NCBI GenBank assembly: GCA_017459445.1
Contig: JAFUDJ010000009.1
Span: 1 to 64,000 of the forward strand
Length of the DNA stretch: 64,000 bases
Direction: 5' to 3'
Source: Prevotella sp.
Lineage (GTDB): Bacteria > Bacteroidota > Bacteroidia > Bacteroidales > Bacteroidaceae
The position numbers and the translations under genes are program-made. Position 1 is the first letter of the stretch. Every line of letters begins with the position of its first letter. Below, in pieces: positions 18,915 through 25,998 of the stretch. Below the pieces are notes generated by a model. It did not search any database, was not told where the DNA came from, and was given only the letters and a program-made list of their open reading frames with translations.

Positions 18915-19011
18915 CTAAATAATTCATAATTCGTAATTCATAATTCATAAATTTACAGCGTGTTTAACCTTATTTATTAATATATGTCATGTAGAAATGA
19001 CACTTTTGTGC

Positions 19012-19019
19012 TACCTTTG
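19012..19019 (+). promoter_or_regulatory. -7 box (TACCTTTG), probably leaderless, for the pseudouridine synthase gene
   Basis: TACCTTTG ends 5 nt before the ATG at 19024. The -33 region has no TTTG at the expected position. Confidence 0.6.
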
Positions 19020-19023
19020 CAAT

Positions 19024-20451
19024 ATGGAACATCTGCATCCTCTTCAGAGCAACCAGGAGGCACCGCCCCGGTTCACGTATCCTTTCTGCTACGAGCCGCA
19101 TCCGCTCTGCCGTGCGGCGGCTGCACAGGTACAGCAATACATTGCCGCAAACGCCGACATCCGCGAGGATGCCGACCGTGGAAAGATGTTCGGCGTCTTA
19201 GTGGTGGAGGGAGACGGAGCCCATCAGGCTCAGGGGGACTGTGGGACTCATCGCTCCTATGGCTTCCTGGCCGCCTACAGCGGGTTGCTGGCTGGCCGTA
19301 ACGACTGGCCGTATTTTGTTCCGCCCGTCTATGACGCCCAGCAGCCCGACGGCCATTTCAAGACGACGGAGCGGGAAATCTCCGGACTGGTGAGGGGAAA
19401 CGGCAGCGGGCAACCGTCAGCAGCCGACGAGCAACAGGCCAGACGCATGTCGCAGGAGCTGCAGGAATGGCTGTTCCATCAGTATCAGATGCTCAATGCG
19501 CAGGGCGAAGTGAAGGACTTGGTCGACATCTGGCAGGACTACTATGCCAAGCCGAAGCTGCGCCGAAGGTTTCCGCTGCCGCCCGGCGGCACGGGCGACT
19601 GCTGTGCTCCGAAGCTCCTGCAATATGCCTATCAGCAAGGACTGAAGCCCTTGTGCATGGCAGAATTCTGGTGGGGCGCCACCACAAAGACTGAGCTGCG
19701 CCACCACCTCAACTATTATCCGGCATGCAGGGGCAAGTGCAAGCCCATCCTGACGTGGATGCTTCAGGGACTGGACGTCGACCCGGACCCTGAGACGCTT
19801 GGCTTTGAGCATCTGGACATCCCCATCGTCTATGAAGACGACTACCTGCTGGTGGTCGACAAGCCGTCGGGGGTGCTGTCAACGCCGGGACGCATTGAGG
19901 AGTATTCCGTGGAGAAGGTGATGCAGCAGCGCTATCCCGGCTCGCTCATCGGCCACCGTCTGGACATGGGCACCAGCGGACTCCTTGTCGTCTGCAAGTC
20001 GCTCGAAGCCTACCGCCCGCTACAGGAGCAGTTTATCCGCCATGAGGTCCGGAAGAAATACATCGCATTGCTGGAACGCCCCGACGCCGCCCATGCCCCG
20101 CTGCCTATGAAGGGAACCATCTCCCTGCCGTTGCGCCCGGACCCCATGAACCGGCCACGGCAGGTCGTCGACCCTGAGCACGGCAAGCGGGCCGTCACGG
20201 ATTACGAGCTCATTGGCGATGCCGGCACCCGCTGCCTGGTGGCCCTCTACCCCCATACCGGGCGCACCCACCAGCTGCGCATACACTGTGCCCACCCCGA
20301 CGGCTTGGGACGTCCCATCGTTGGCGACGAGCTCTACGGCACGCCTGCGGCCTCGCGCCTCATGCTCCATGCCGCAGAAATATGGCTGAGGCATCCCGTA
20401 ACGGGTGCCGACCTGCACTTTGTGTCGCCCCTTCCTTTTGTTTTTCCCTGA
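19024..20451 (+). CDS. RluA-family RNA pseudouridine synthase with N-terminal extension
   Basis: The 475-residue protein converts specific uridines in rRNA or tRNA to pseudouridine. The catalytic domain occupies about residues 265-470, with the active-site motif GHRLDMGTSGLLVV and the C-terminal HTGRTHQLRIHCAHPDGLG and GDELYG. About 260 residues precede it and contain SYGFLAAYSGLLAGRNDWPY and a helical segment, an extension seen in long RluA relatives. The substrate site cannot be assigned. The ATG at 19024 follows a -7 box by 5 nt, so an upstream ATG is rejected. rnhB follows 21 nt after the stop but has its own promoter inside this gene. Confidence 0.92.
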   Translation: MEHLHPLQSNQEAPPRFTYPFCYEPHPLCRAAAAQVQQYIAANADIREDADRGKMFGVLVVEGDGAHQAQGDCGTHRSYGFLAAYSGLLAGRNDWPYFVPPVYDAQQPDGHFKTTEREISGLVRGNGSGQPSAADEQQARRMSQELQEWLFHQYQMLNAQGEVKDLVDIWQDYYAKPKLRRRFPLPPGGTGDCCAPKLLQYAYQQGLKPLCMAEFWWGATTKTELRHHLNYYPACRGKCKPILTWMLQGLDVDPDPETLGFEHLDIPIVYEDDYLLVVDKPSGVLSTPGRIEEYSVEKVMQQRYPGSLIGHRLDMGTSGLLVVCKSLEAYRPLQEQFIRHEVRKKYIALLERPDAAHAPLPMKGTISLPLRPDPMNRPRQVVDPEHGKRAVTDYELIGDAGTRCLVALYPHTGRTHQLRIHCAHPDGLGRPIVGDELYGTPAASRLMLHAAEIWLRHPVTGADLHFVSPLPFVFP

Positions 20452-20467
20452 ATTATTCGTACCTTTG
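20437..20467 (+). promoter_or_regulatory. Bacteroidetes promoter, probably leaderless, for rnhB
   Basis: TTTG at 20437-20440, 19 nt, then TACCTTTG at 20460-20467. The -33 element lies inside the end of the preceding gene and the rnhB ATG is 6 nt after the -7 box. Confidence 0.8.
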
Positions 20468-20472
20468 CAGCG

Positions 20473-21132
20473 ATGTTAGCAAGTCATTATTATCAAGGAT
20501 TGGTGGAGGCCGGCTGCGACGAGGCTGGTCGCGGATGCCTGGCCGGCAGCGTGTTTGCTGCCGCCGTGATATTCCCCGAGGACTACGTGAACGAGGCACT
20601 TAACGACTCCAAGCAGTTGTCGGACCGTCGCCGCAAGGAGCTGCGGCAGGTGATTGAGCACGATGCCGTGGCCTGGGCGGTAGGTATTGTGACGCCCGAG
20701 GAGATTGACCGGATGAATATCCTGAATGCCTCGATACTGGCTATGCACCGGGCCCTCGACCAACTCGCGGTACGTCCGGAGGCCATCATCGTGGACGGCA
20801 ACCGTTTCAAGCCCTACCGTAACCCTTCGCCCGCCACCCTTCAACCGTCGCCCGACGCCCCGCAACCGTCGCCCCTTCCTCACACGACCATCGTAAAAGG
20901 CGACGGCAAGTTCCTGTCAATAGCGGCCGCCTCCATTTTAGCCAAGACCTACCGTGACGACTACATGGACCGGCTGGCCGAGACGTATCCGCAATACGAC
21001 TGGAAGAGCAACAAAGGCTACCCCACCAAGAAGCATCGCGAGGCCATACGGCAATACGGCATAACGCCCTATCATCGCAAGACTTTCAACATGTTGGGGG
21101 ACGGACAGCTGAGCCTGCCGTTCGAGGAGTAG
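20473..21132 (+). CDS. rnhB: Ribonuclease HII with a Pro/Ser-rich insertion
   Basis: RNase HII removes ribonucleotides and RNA primers from RNA-DNA hybrids. The 219-residue protein shows the catalytic pair Asp16-Glu17 in GCDEAGRG, NDSKQLS, Asp108 in IIVDGN, the KGDGKFLSIAAASILAKTYRD stretch broken here as KGDGKFLSIAAAS and ILAKTYRDDYMD, and GYPTKKHREAI. Residues about 117-137 are an insertion of three 7-residue repeats (NPSPATL, QPSPDAP, QPSPLPH) encoded by a 21-bp tandem repeat. It lies between the central Asp and the KGD motif and is not part of the usual family core. It probably forms a surface loop. The start is fixed by the promoter. Confidence 0.95.
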   Translation: MLASHYYQGLVEAGCDEAGRGCLAGSVFAAAVIFPEDYVNEALNDSKQLSDRRRKELRQVIEHDAVAWAVGIVTPEEIDRMNILNASILAMHRALDQLAVRPEAIIVDGNRFKPYRNPSPATLQPSPDAPQPSPLPHTTIVKGDGKFLSIAAASILAKTYRDDYMDRLAETYPQYDWKSNKGYPTKKHREAIRQYGITPYHRKTFNMLGDGQLSLPFEE

Positions 21133-21139
21133 CCAAAGG

Positions 21140-21427
21140 TCAGTTGGCTGAGGCATAGAGCGTGTTGAAGACACGCTGCTTGAGAGCCTGCGCCTGCTCG
21201 GGTGTCAGCAGGTTGCAGTCGTCTAAATGGAGCAAGATGTCGTAGGCTTTCTGGAAAGCATTACGTATTTGCGGATTCTCCGACAGGTAGGAATGCCAAT
21301 AGGCCTCTCTGTCGGGGGTATTGTCCAGAACGTAACGGATGAAATCGTCATCGCACAGGAACTGCTCTACTCGTGTGTAAACGGCTCTCTTCAAGTGTTT
21401 CGTGCTTTTTATATAGACGAAACACAA
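21140..21427 (-). CDS. Short FecR-like N-terminal fragment, candidate stunted anti-sigma factor
   Basis: The 95-residue product lies 27 nt downstream of an ECF sigma gene on the same strand. Its segment FIRYVLDNTPDREAYWHSYL followed by ENPQIRNAFQKAYDIL resembles the cytoplasmic N-terminal helix bundle of FecR-type anti-sigma factors. The transmembrane helix and periplasmic FecR domain are missing, and the frame ends 7 bp from the convergent rnhB stop. It may be a truncated anti-sigma factor or a naturally small sigma-binding protein. Weak sequence similarity makes this tentative. Confidence 0.5.
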   Translation of the reverse strand: MCFVYIKSTKHLKRAVYTRVEQFLCDDDFIRYVLDNTPDREAYWHSYLSENPQIRNAFQKAYDILLHLDDCNLLTPEQAQALKQRVFNTLYASAN

Positions 21428-21454
21428 AGGGCTGTGTCATCAGTTTTAGACGGT

Positions 21455-22012
21455 TTATAGTGCTGCCTCCCGCAATTTCAGCATGCCACGGTGCATGAGA
21501 TTGCGCACGGAGTGGTAGTTCATTTGCATGATGCCGCATATCTCCTCGTATTTCCGCTGCTCTATATAATATAAGGTGATGGCCTGGCGCTGGCGGCGGG
21601 TGAGGTTTTTCATCAGGCGGGCCACCTGTCTGTTCTGCAGGTTCTGGCGCTCCTGGTACAGGTAGTCGTGCTCAACGTCGTCGGTGGCATACTGGAACTC
21701 ATAGTCTTCGACGGCATCCTCGGTGATAAAGGTGTGGCGGCGGAACTCATCCAGGAGCCGGTTCTTCAGCGATATGAGCAGGTAGGAGCCCAGATTGTTG
21801 ATGGTATTCTTCTCGTAACGCTTGGCATACACCTTGACGAAGACATCATGGATGCAGTCTTTCAGCAATTCTTCGTCCTGCGTAAGCTTCTTGCCGTAGT
21901 TGAAAAGCATTTGTATATAGAGGTCGTATAACTCGGCAAAGGCATTGTCGTTGCCCGCGCAGAATTCTGCAACCAGCTGGCGTGTCCGTTCCTTCAGATG
22001 AAAAGTTGCCAT
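21455..22012 (-). CDS. ECF-type RNA polymerase sigma-70 family factor
   Basis: The 185-residue protein has region 2 (AFAELYDLYIQMLFNYGKKL and DCIHDVFVKVY), a linker, and region 4 (LTRRQRQAITLYYIEQRKYE followed by the HTH segment EICGIMQMNYHSVRNLMHRG). This is the layout of Bacteroidetes ECF factors normally paired with a FecR anti-sigma and a TonB receptor. Only a 95-residue FecR-like fragment follows, and no receptor is adjacent. A TACCTTTG box lies about 35 nt upstream. Targets are unknown. Confidence 0.9.
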   Translation of the reverse strand: MATFHLKERTRQLVAEFCAGNDNAFAELYDLYIQMLFNYGKKLTQDEELLKDCIHDVFVKVYAKRYEKNTINNLGSYLLISLKNRLLDEFRRHTFITEDAVEDYEFQYATDDVEHDYLYQERQNLQNRQVARLMKNLTRRQRQAITLYYIEQRKYEEICGIMQMNYHSVRNLMHRGMLKLREAAL

Positions 22013-22046
22013 AAGATGGAATTAGTATAGTAGTTTGTTGATGCTG

Positions 22047-22054
22047 CAAAGGTA
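22047..22054 (-). promoter_or_regulatory. -7 box (TACCTTTG) for the second ECF sigma gene
   Basis: CAAAGGTA on the plus strand lies 35 nt upstream of the sigma-factor ATG. The DNA around 22055-22130 is A/T rich with no clear -33 element. Confidence 0.55.
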
Positions 22055-22137
22055 TGCAAAAAAATAAAAAACGCCTCGTAAAAATTCATTAAAAAATGGG
22101 AAAAATCTACAAATTTCAGATTTTTCCCATTACAAGA

Positions 22138-25100
22138 TTATTTTTTCTGTATCCAAAACACTCCTTTCCCGGCTACCGATGCCTGCCCTTTCAGGGTATG
22201 CAGGCGTGTGATGTTGCCGGTTTTCTCGTCGATGCGGCAGAGCATATAGGTGCTCTTCGGCTCCATATCCAACGGGAAGGCATCGTCGGTCAGCTTGTAC
22301 AGCAGCAGCCCTTCCGTGCCGCGCAGCACGTAGGTGTCGGGGGCCGGTGCCGCATCGCCGGTGCTGACCGTGGCTTTTTGCGGCGCCATCAGGGCGATGC
22401 TGCGCAAGAAAGCCTTGTCCCTGACGGGGATGGCAGCGCACGAACCGCCCGCCATCAGCGACGCCCAGCACATCTCGGGGTGCTTCTGGGCGGCATAGAC
22501 GACGGCCTTGTCAGGATATTGCGTGCGGTATTCCGCCACGGCGCGGTAGACATCCTCGAAGCGGGCGCTGCCCGTCCGTATCTTCCGCATGTACTGGCGC
22601 TGTGCCATATTGACGCCGCCTGGCGGCGCATACTCGCCCTTGTTATGATAGAACCACTGCTCAATGTCGATGATGTTGACGACTTTCGAGCGCACAGGGT
22701 CGTTCAGAATGGCGTCTTGCACGTCTTTGTTGACGGCGAGGTCGACCAGCACCTGGCCGTTCTCCTGCTCCCACTCTGCAATGACGTCGAGCCAGAACTG
22801 CACGAAGTGGAGGGGCCCCGTGAACTCTTCTCCTATGGAATGGATGACGTTCGGCTGTCCCTTGAAGGCGTCAAGCGACTGGCGGATATACTGCCTGTGC
22901 AGCTCGCGCAGGGTGGGATTGGTCACGTCGTAGAACAATTCGGCGGTGAAGATGCGCTTGTCACCGGTGAAATTTACCGGCTCCGAGAATGGCGTGTTGT
23001 TTACATTGTTGGCCGTTCGCCACGGACAGTCCACCCAGTGTGCCCCCGCCTCTAAGATGTTGTGCTGGAAGTAGTGCTGGTTCTTCAGCAGCAGTCCGGC
23101 GGGTTCTCCCTTTCTGGCGAACTGCTGCAGGCGGTAGAAGTACCATTTGTTCAATTGTGTCAGGTCGTATTTGGTGAGACCGTCCCAAGCCAGGGCGGCC
23201 AAGCCGCCCTGCACTCGACCGGTGCGGGCGAACGGCTGTTCGTAGAAAGGTGCCCAGACGTCGCCGTTCTTTCGGCGGATGCGCTCATGGTCGTCGCGCC
23301 GGCGGTCGGTCCACAGACCGTAGTTCTGGCTGAACAGCAGGGTATGGTTGCGCTGCATGTCGGCGATGACGCTGTCGATGCGGTCGGTGCCGCCGGTGCC
23401 CTCATAGCCGGGCACGAAGCGCGTCAGTGCCGGCTTGGCCTTGGCCATGGCGGCATCCGTCGTGCGGCCGTTCCACCATGGCGTCTGATGCTTGCCGCCA
23501 ACGAGGACGGCGCCGTCCTTGGTGAGCCAGCCATTCTGGAGGATATAGGAGGGGGCGGAGCCTATTGAGCCTTGGGGGCTTACGGGACTTATGGGATTTA
23601 CAGGGCTTACAGGCCCCGTGAACTTAGCCGAATCTATCCATTGCCGCAGGGTGATGCGGGGCAGCAGGGCTTCTTTGGCCATGCGCATAGCCTCTTCTAT
23701 GGTGGGCGACGACGAGGCATTGGTGTTACGCGAAAGGACGCGGCACTGACTGCTGACGTCGCGCCCTAACCGCTGTTCCAGTTGTGAGGCGAAGAGTGAA
23801 TAGGGATTGACGTGCTCGTTCATCTGGGTGTAGTCACCATTGCCCGTTATCTGTCCCCAGCAGCCGTGCGAGATGTTGCGGTTCAGCGAGTCGGGCGAAT
23901 AGACAAACAAGCCTGATGCCGTGCTTTGCCATAGCGTGCTGTTGGCAGTGCTCCACCCGGCTCCGAACTTCTCCAGTTCCCAGTTCTTGAAGACGATGTC
24001 GTTGCCGTCGACGTTGACGATGTCGAACAGGATGCCTGGTGCCCACGATGCGATGGCGCCGCTGGGGCCGAACGACTCGTAGCTCTCGCACTGCACGAAG
24101 GCATTGGGCCCCGGAGCGGTGTGCCCTACGGCGAAGTCGTTGATGCCATGCTCCGAATAGCAGCGCTGGAAGAGCACCTTTTCGCCGCACGTCAGGAACG
24201 TGCGCCGCCGGAATCCGCCGATTTCCGAGACCGGTTCCACGGCCTGGCAGTCCTCGACGGTGACCTGCTGTGCCGTCTTCTGGACGACGACGGTAGAGCC
24301 GGCGAAGTGGCGGAAGTTCACCATGCGCACCCAGCAGTCTTCGGCATGGGCCACGTAGACGCCGTCCCAGCAGTGGCTCTCGTCCATCGGCAGTGCGCGG
24401 TCGTAGTCGCTTTCCAGCGTCATGTTCTCTATGCCGCACTCCGTCAGCAGGCCCCGTTGCTCATAGACAAGGGCCTTTGCACCGCCGAAACGGCTGTCGA
24501 TGCTGCATGTCAGCGGGGCGTCGAGCGTCACCGCCGTCCCGTCTACGGCTGTGATACGGCGATGCCAGCGCAGGTCGACGTCGCCGGGATGCCATGCCCA
24601 GTAGCCCATGCGCTTGCCTCCGCCGAACGAGGCACAGCCTAAATGGTCAATCCATTCCTGCGTGGACGGGCGCCAGATGGCGAGTCGGGCACCGGGTTTC
24701 AGAGCGGCGGTGCCTCCTTGTAAGGTACAAGCCATGGCGCCGGCCTTGGTGTCGGCGACGTCGAGCGTGTCAAGGACGACGGTCTCGCGCGTACCTTCTA
24801 TATATATAAGAGCCCCCCGGTCGTAGCCGGTCTTGCGCAAGACGGTCTTGTCGCGCCCGCTGCCGCGCAGCACGACGCCGCCGGTGTGCAGGCGGAGCGG
24901 CTCGCTGAGCGTGAAGGTGCCCTCGGCGAGTAGCACAGCCCCGCGCAATGCCGTCTGCTTGTCGGGCTTCTGGCGGCTCACATAGTCGATGGCCGCCTGC
25001 AGAGTGGCGGCATCATCGCCGCCGGTGGGCTGCACGCAGACAGCCACCTTGACAGCCGGAATGGGCTGTTCCGAACGGTGGTAGCCGCAATAGGAATAGT

Positions 25101-25236
25101 CCATCGGCACCGTCTGCGCCCCAACGGGGGTGAGAGGTAAAAAGGTTAAAAGGTAAAAAGGTAAAAAAGTAAAGAGGTAAAAAAGTAAAAAACTCCTTAC
25201 CGTTCTCTTCCCTTGTTGCTTGATACTGTTCGCCAT
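22138..25236 (-). CDS. Secreted beta-helix protein with DUF6298-like C-terminal domain
   Basis: The 1032-residue product starts with a signal peptide whose core (residues about 14-34, alternating Phe/Leu/Tyr) is encoded by a simple repeat. Residues about 60-490 look like a pectate-lyase-type right-handed beta-helix: GAVLLAEGTFTLSEPL, then VVLRGSGRDKTVL, repeated short beta turns, and GPSGAIASWAPGILFD. Residues about 540-555 are a SPV/SPI linker from a 9-bp minisatellite. The C-terminal half (TPWWNGRTTDAAMAKAKPAL, HSIGEEFTGPLHF, NIIDIEQWFYH) resembles a hydrolase-type barrel often called DUF6298. The neighbours are a DUF3826-like protein and PL1, so it probably acts on pectin or its side chains. 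Catalytic activity is not demonstrated by the sequence. Confidence 0.75.
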   Translation of the reverse strand: MANSIKQQGKRTVRSFLLFYLFTFLPFYLLTFLPLTPVGAQTVPMDYSYCGYHRSEQPIPAVKVAVCVQPTGGDDAATLQAAIDYVSRQKPDKQTALRGAVLLAEGTFTLSEPLRLHTGGVVLRGSGRDKTVLRKTGYDRGALIYIEGTRETVVLDTLDVADTKAGAMACTLQGGTAALKPGARLAIWRPSTQEWIDHLGCASFGGGKRMGYWAWHPGDVDLRWHRRITAVDGTAVTLDAPLTCSIDSRFGGAKALVYEQRGLLTECGIENMTLESDYDRALPMDESHCWDGVYVAHAEDCWVRMVNFRHFAGSTVVVQKTAQQVTVEDCQAVEPVSEIGGFRRRTFLTCGEKVLFQRCYSEHGINDFAVGHTAPGPNAFVQCESYESFGPSGAIASWAPGILFDIVNVDGNDIVFKNWELEKFGAGWSTANSTLWQSTASGLFVYSPDSLNRNISHGCWGQITGNGDYTQMNEHVNPYSLFASQLEQRLGRDVSSQCRVLSRNTNASSSPTIEEAMRMAKEALLPRITLRQWIDSAKFTGPVSPVNPISPVSPQGSIGSAPSYILQNGWLTKDGAVLVGGKHQTPWWNGRTTDAAMAKAKPALTRFVPGYEGTGGTDRIDSVIADMQRNHTLLFSQNYGLWTDRRRDDHERIRRKNGDVWAPFYEQPFARTGRVQGGLAALAWDGLTKYDLTQLNKWYFYRLQQFARKGEPAGLLLKNQHYFQHNILEAGAHWVDCPWRTANNVNNTPFSEPVNFTGDKRIFTAELFYDVTNPTLRELHRQYIRQSLDAFKGQPNVIHSIGEEFTGPLHFVQFWLDVIAEWEQENGQVLVDLAVNKDVQDAILNDPVRSKVVNIIDIEQWFYHNKGEYAPPGGVNMAQRQYMRKIRTGSARFEDVYRAVAEYRTQYPDKAVVYAAQKHPEMCWASLMAGGSCAAIPVRDKAFLRSIALMAPQKATVSTGDAAPAPDTYVLRGTEGLLLYKLTDDAFPLDMEPKSTYMLCRIDEKTGNITRLHTLKGQASVAGKGVFWIQKK

Positions 25237-25340
25237 TTTGCCTTTTTACTCCTTTACCTTTTTACCCTTTTACTTTTTTACTTTTCTACCTTTTTACCTT
25301 TTTACCCTTTTACCTTTTTACTTTTTTACCTTTTAACCCT
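25133..25340. repeat. Inverted simple-repeat tracts across the start of the beta-helix gene
   Basis: The plus strand has (GGTAAAAA)-type repeats at 25136-25193, inside the signal-peptide codons, and the complementary (TTTTTACC)-type repeats at 25241-25340, in the leader. The two arms are complementary, so the mRNA could fold its leader onto its own signal-peptide region. Unit lengths vary between 7 and 9 bp, so slippage could shift the frame. Confidence 0.8.
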
Positions 25341-25963
25341 TATTTCTTCTCCATCCGCTTCTGCCATTCCTCCCGTTCCTTCTTCAGGTCGTAGCCACGG
25401 GCGGAGAGCCAGTTGTTAGTACGGCCACGGTATTTGTCGAACCAAAAGTGCTTGCCTTTCGAGTCGGCGGCGTCCATGGCATACTCGCGGGCCTCCTTGA
25501 GCCAGATGAGCACCTGCGCCCTCTCCTCGTCGGTCAGCGACGGAATCATGTCGCACTGCGCCTGGTAGTCGCGCTTCAACCGGCCGTAGGTCATGCCGTC
25601 CTTCACGGCGTCAATCTGCTCGTCGGTGAGGTAGAGTGCCAGGGCCGACTGCAGCTCGAAGTGGTGTTTGTACAGCTCAGCGTCGCGGGCGTCCTGCTGG
25701 TTCTTGTCGTATTTGGAGTGGATGTCGTTCAGCAGAAAGTAGCGGTTGGCAATGATGTTGCGCACGTTCAGCGCCTTCTCGGCGTCAGTCAGCTGCAAGG
25801 CGTCGACGATTTTCTGGGCGCGGCCCTTGATAGTCTCGACGTAGGCCGAGTCCTGCCCGTCGCTCTTCAGGGCGACGGTCTGGGCGGCGGCAGTCAGGGT
25901 AAGCAGCGATAGAATCGCTGCAAAAAGGACGTATCTTTTCATAAAGGGGACGTATCTTTTCAT
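25340..25963 (-). CDS. DUF3826-like secreted protein
   Basis: The 207-residue product has a signal peptide and an all-helical body (IVDALQLTDAEKALNVRNII, LYLTDEQIDAVKDGMTYGRL, LTDEERAQVLIWLKEAREYA) ending in KKEREEWQKRMEKK. This matches DUF3826, a family that recurs in pectin-utilisation loci; its role is unknown. Two ATGs are possible because a 21-bp segment holding the start is duplicated: 25963 gives MKRYVPFMKRYVLF, and 25942 gives MKRYVLFAAILSLLTLTAAAQ, the more normal signal peptide. The gene sits between the PL1 lyase and the beta-helix gene on the same strand. Confidence 0.78.
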   Translation of the reverse strand: MKRYVPFMKRYVLFAAILSLLTLTAAAQTVALKSDGQDSAYVETIKGRAQKIVDALQLTDAEKALNVRNIIANRYFLLNDIHSKYDKNQQDARDAELYKHHFELQSALALYLTDEQIDAVKDGMTYGRLKRDYQAQCDMIPSLTDEERAQVLIWLKEAREYAMDAADSKGKHFWFDKYRGRTNNWLSARGYDLKKEREEWQKRMEKK

Positions 25964-25998
25964 AACCACTTACATGAGTTAAACCACTTACATGAGTT
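25922..25998. repeat. Two adjacent tandem duplications at the PL1/DUF3826 junction
   Basis: A 21-bp segment ending in the start codon is repeated at 25922-25942 and 25943-25963 (19 of 21 identical). Next to it, AACCACTTACATGAGTT occurs at 25964-25980 and 25982-25998 with an 18-bp period; the second copy encodes the end of PL1. Confidence 0.85.
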
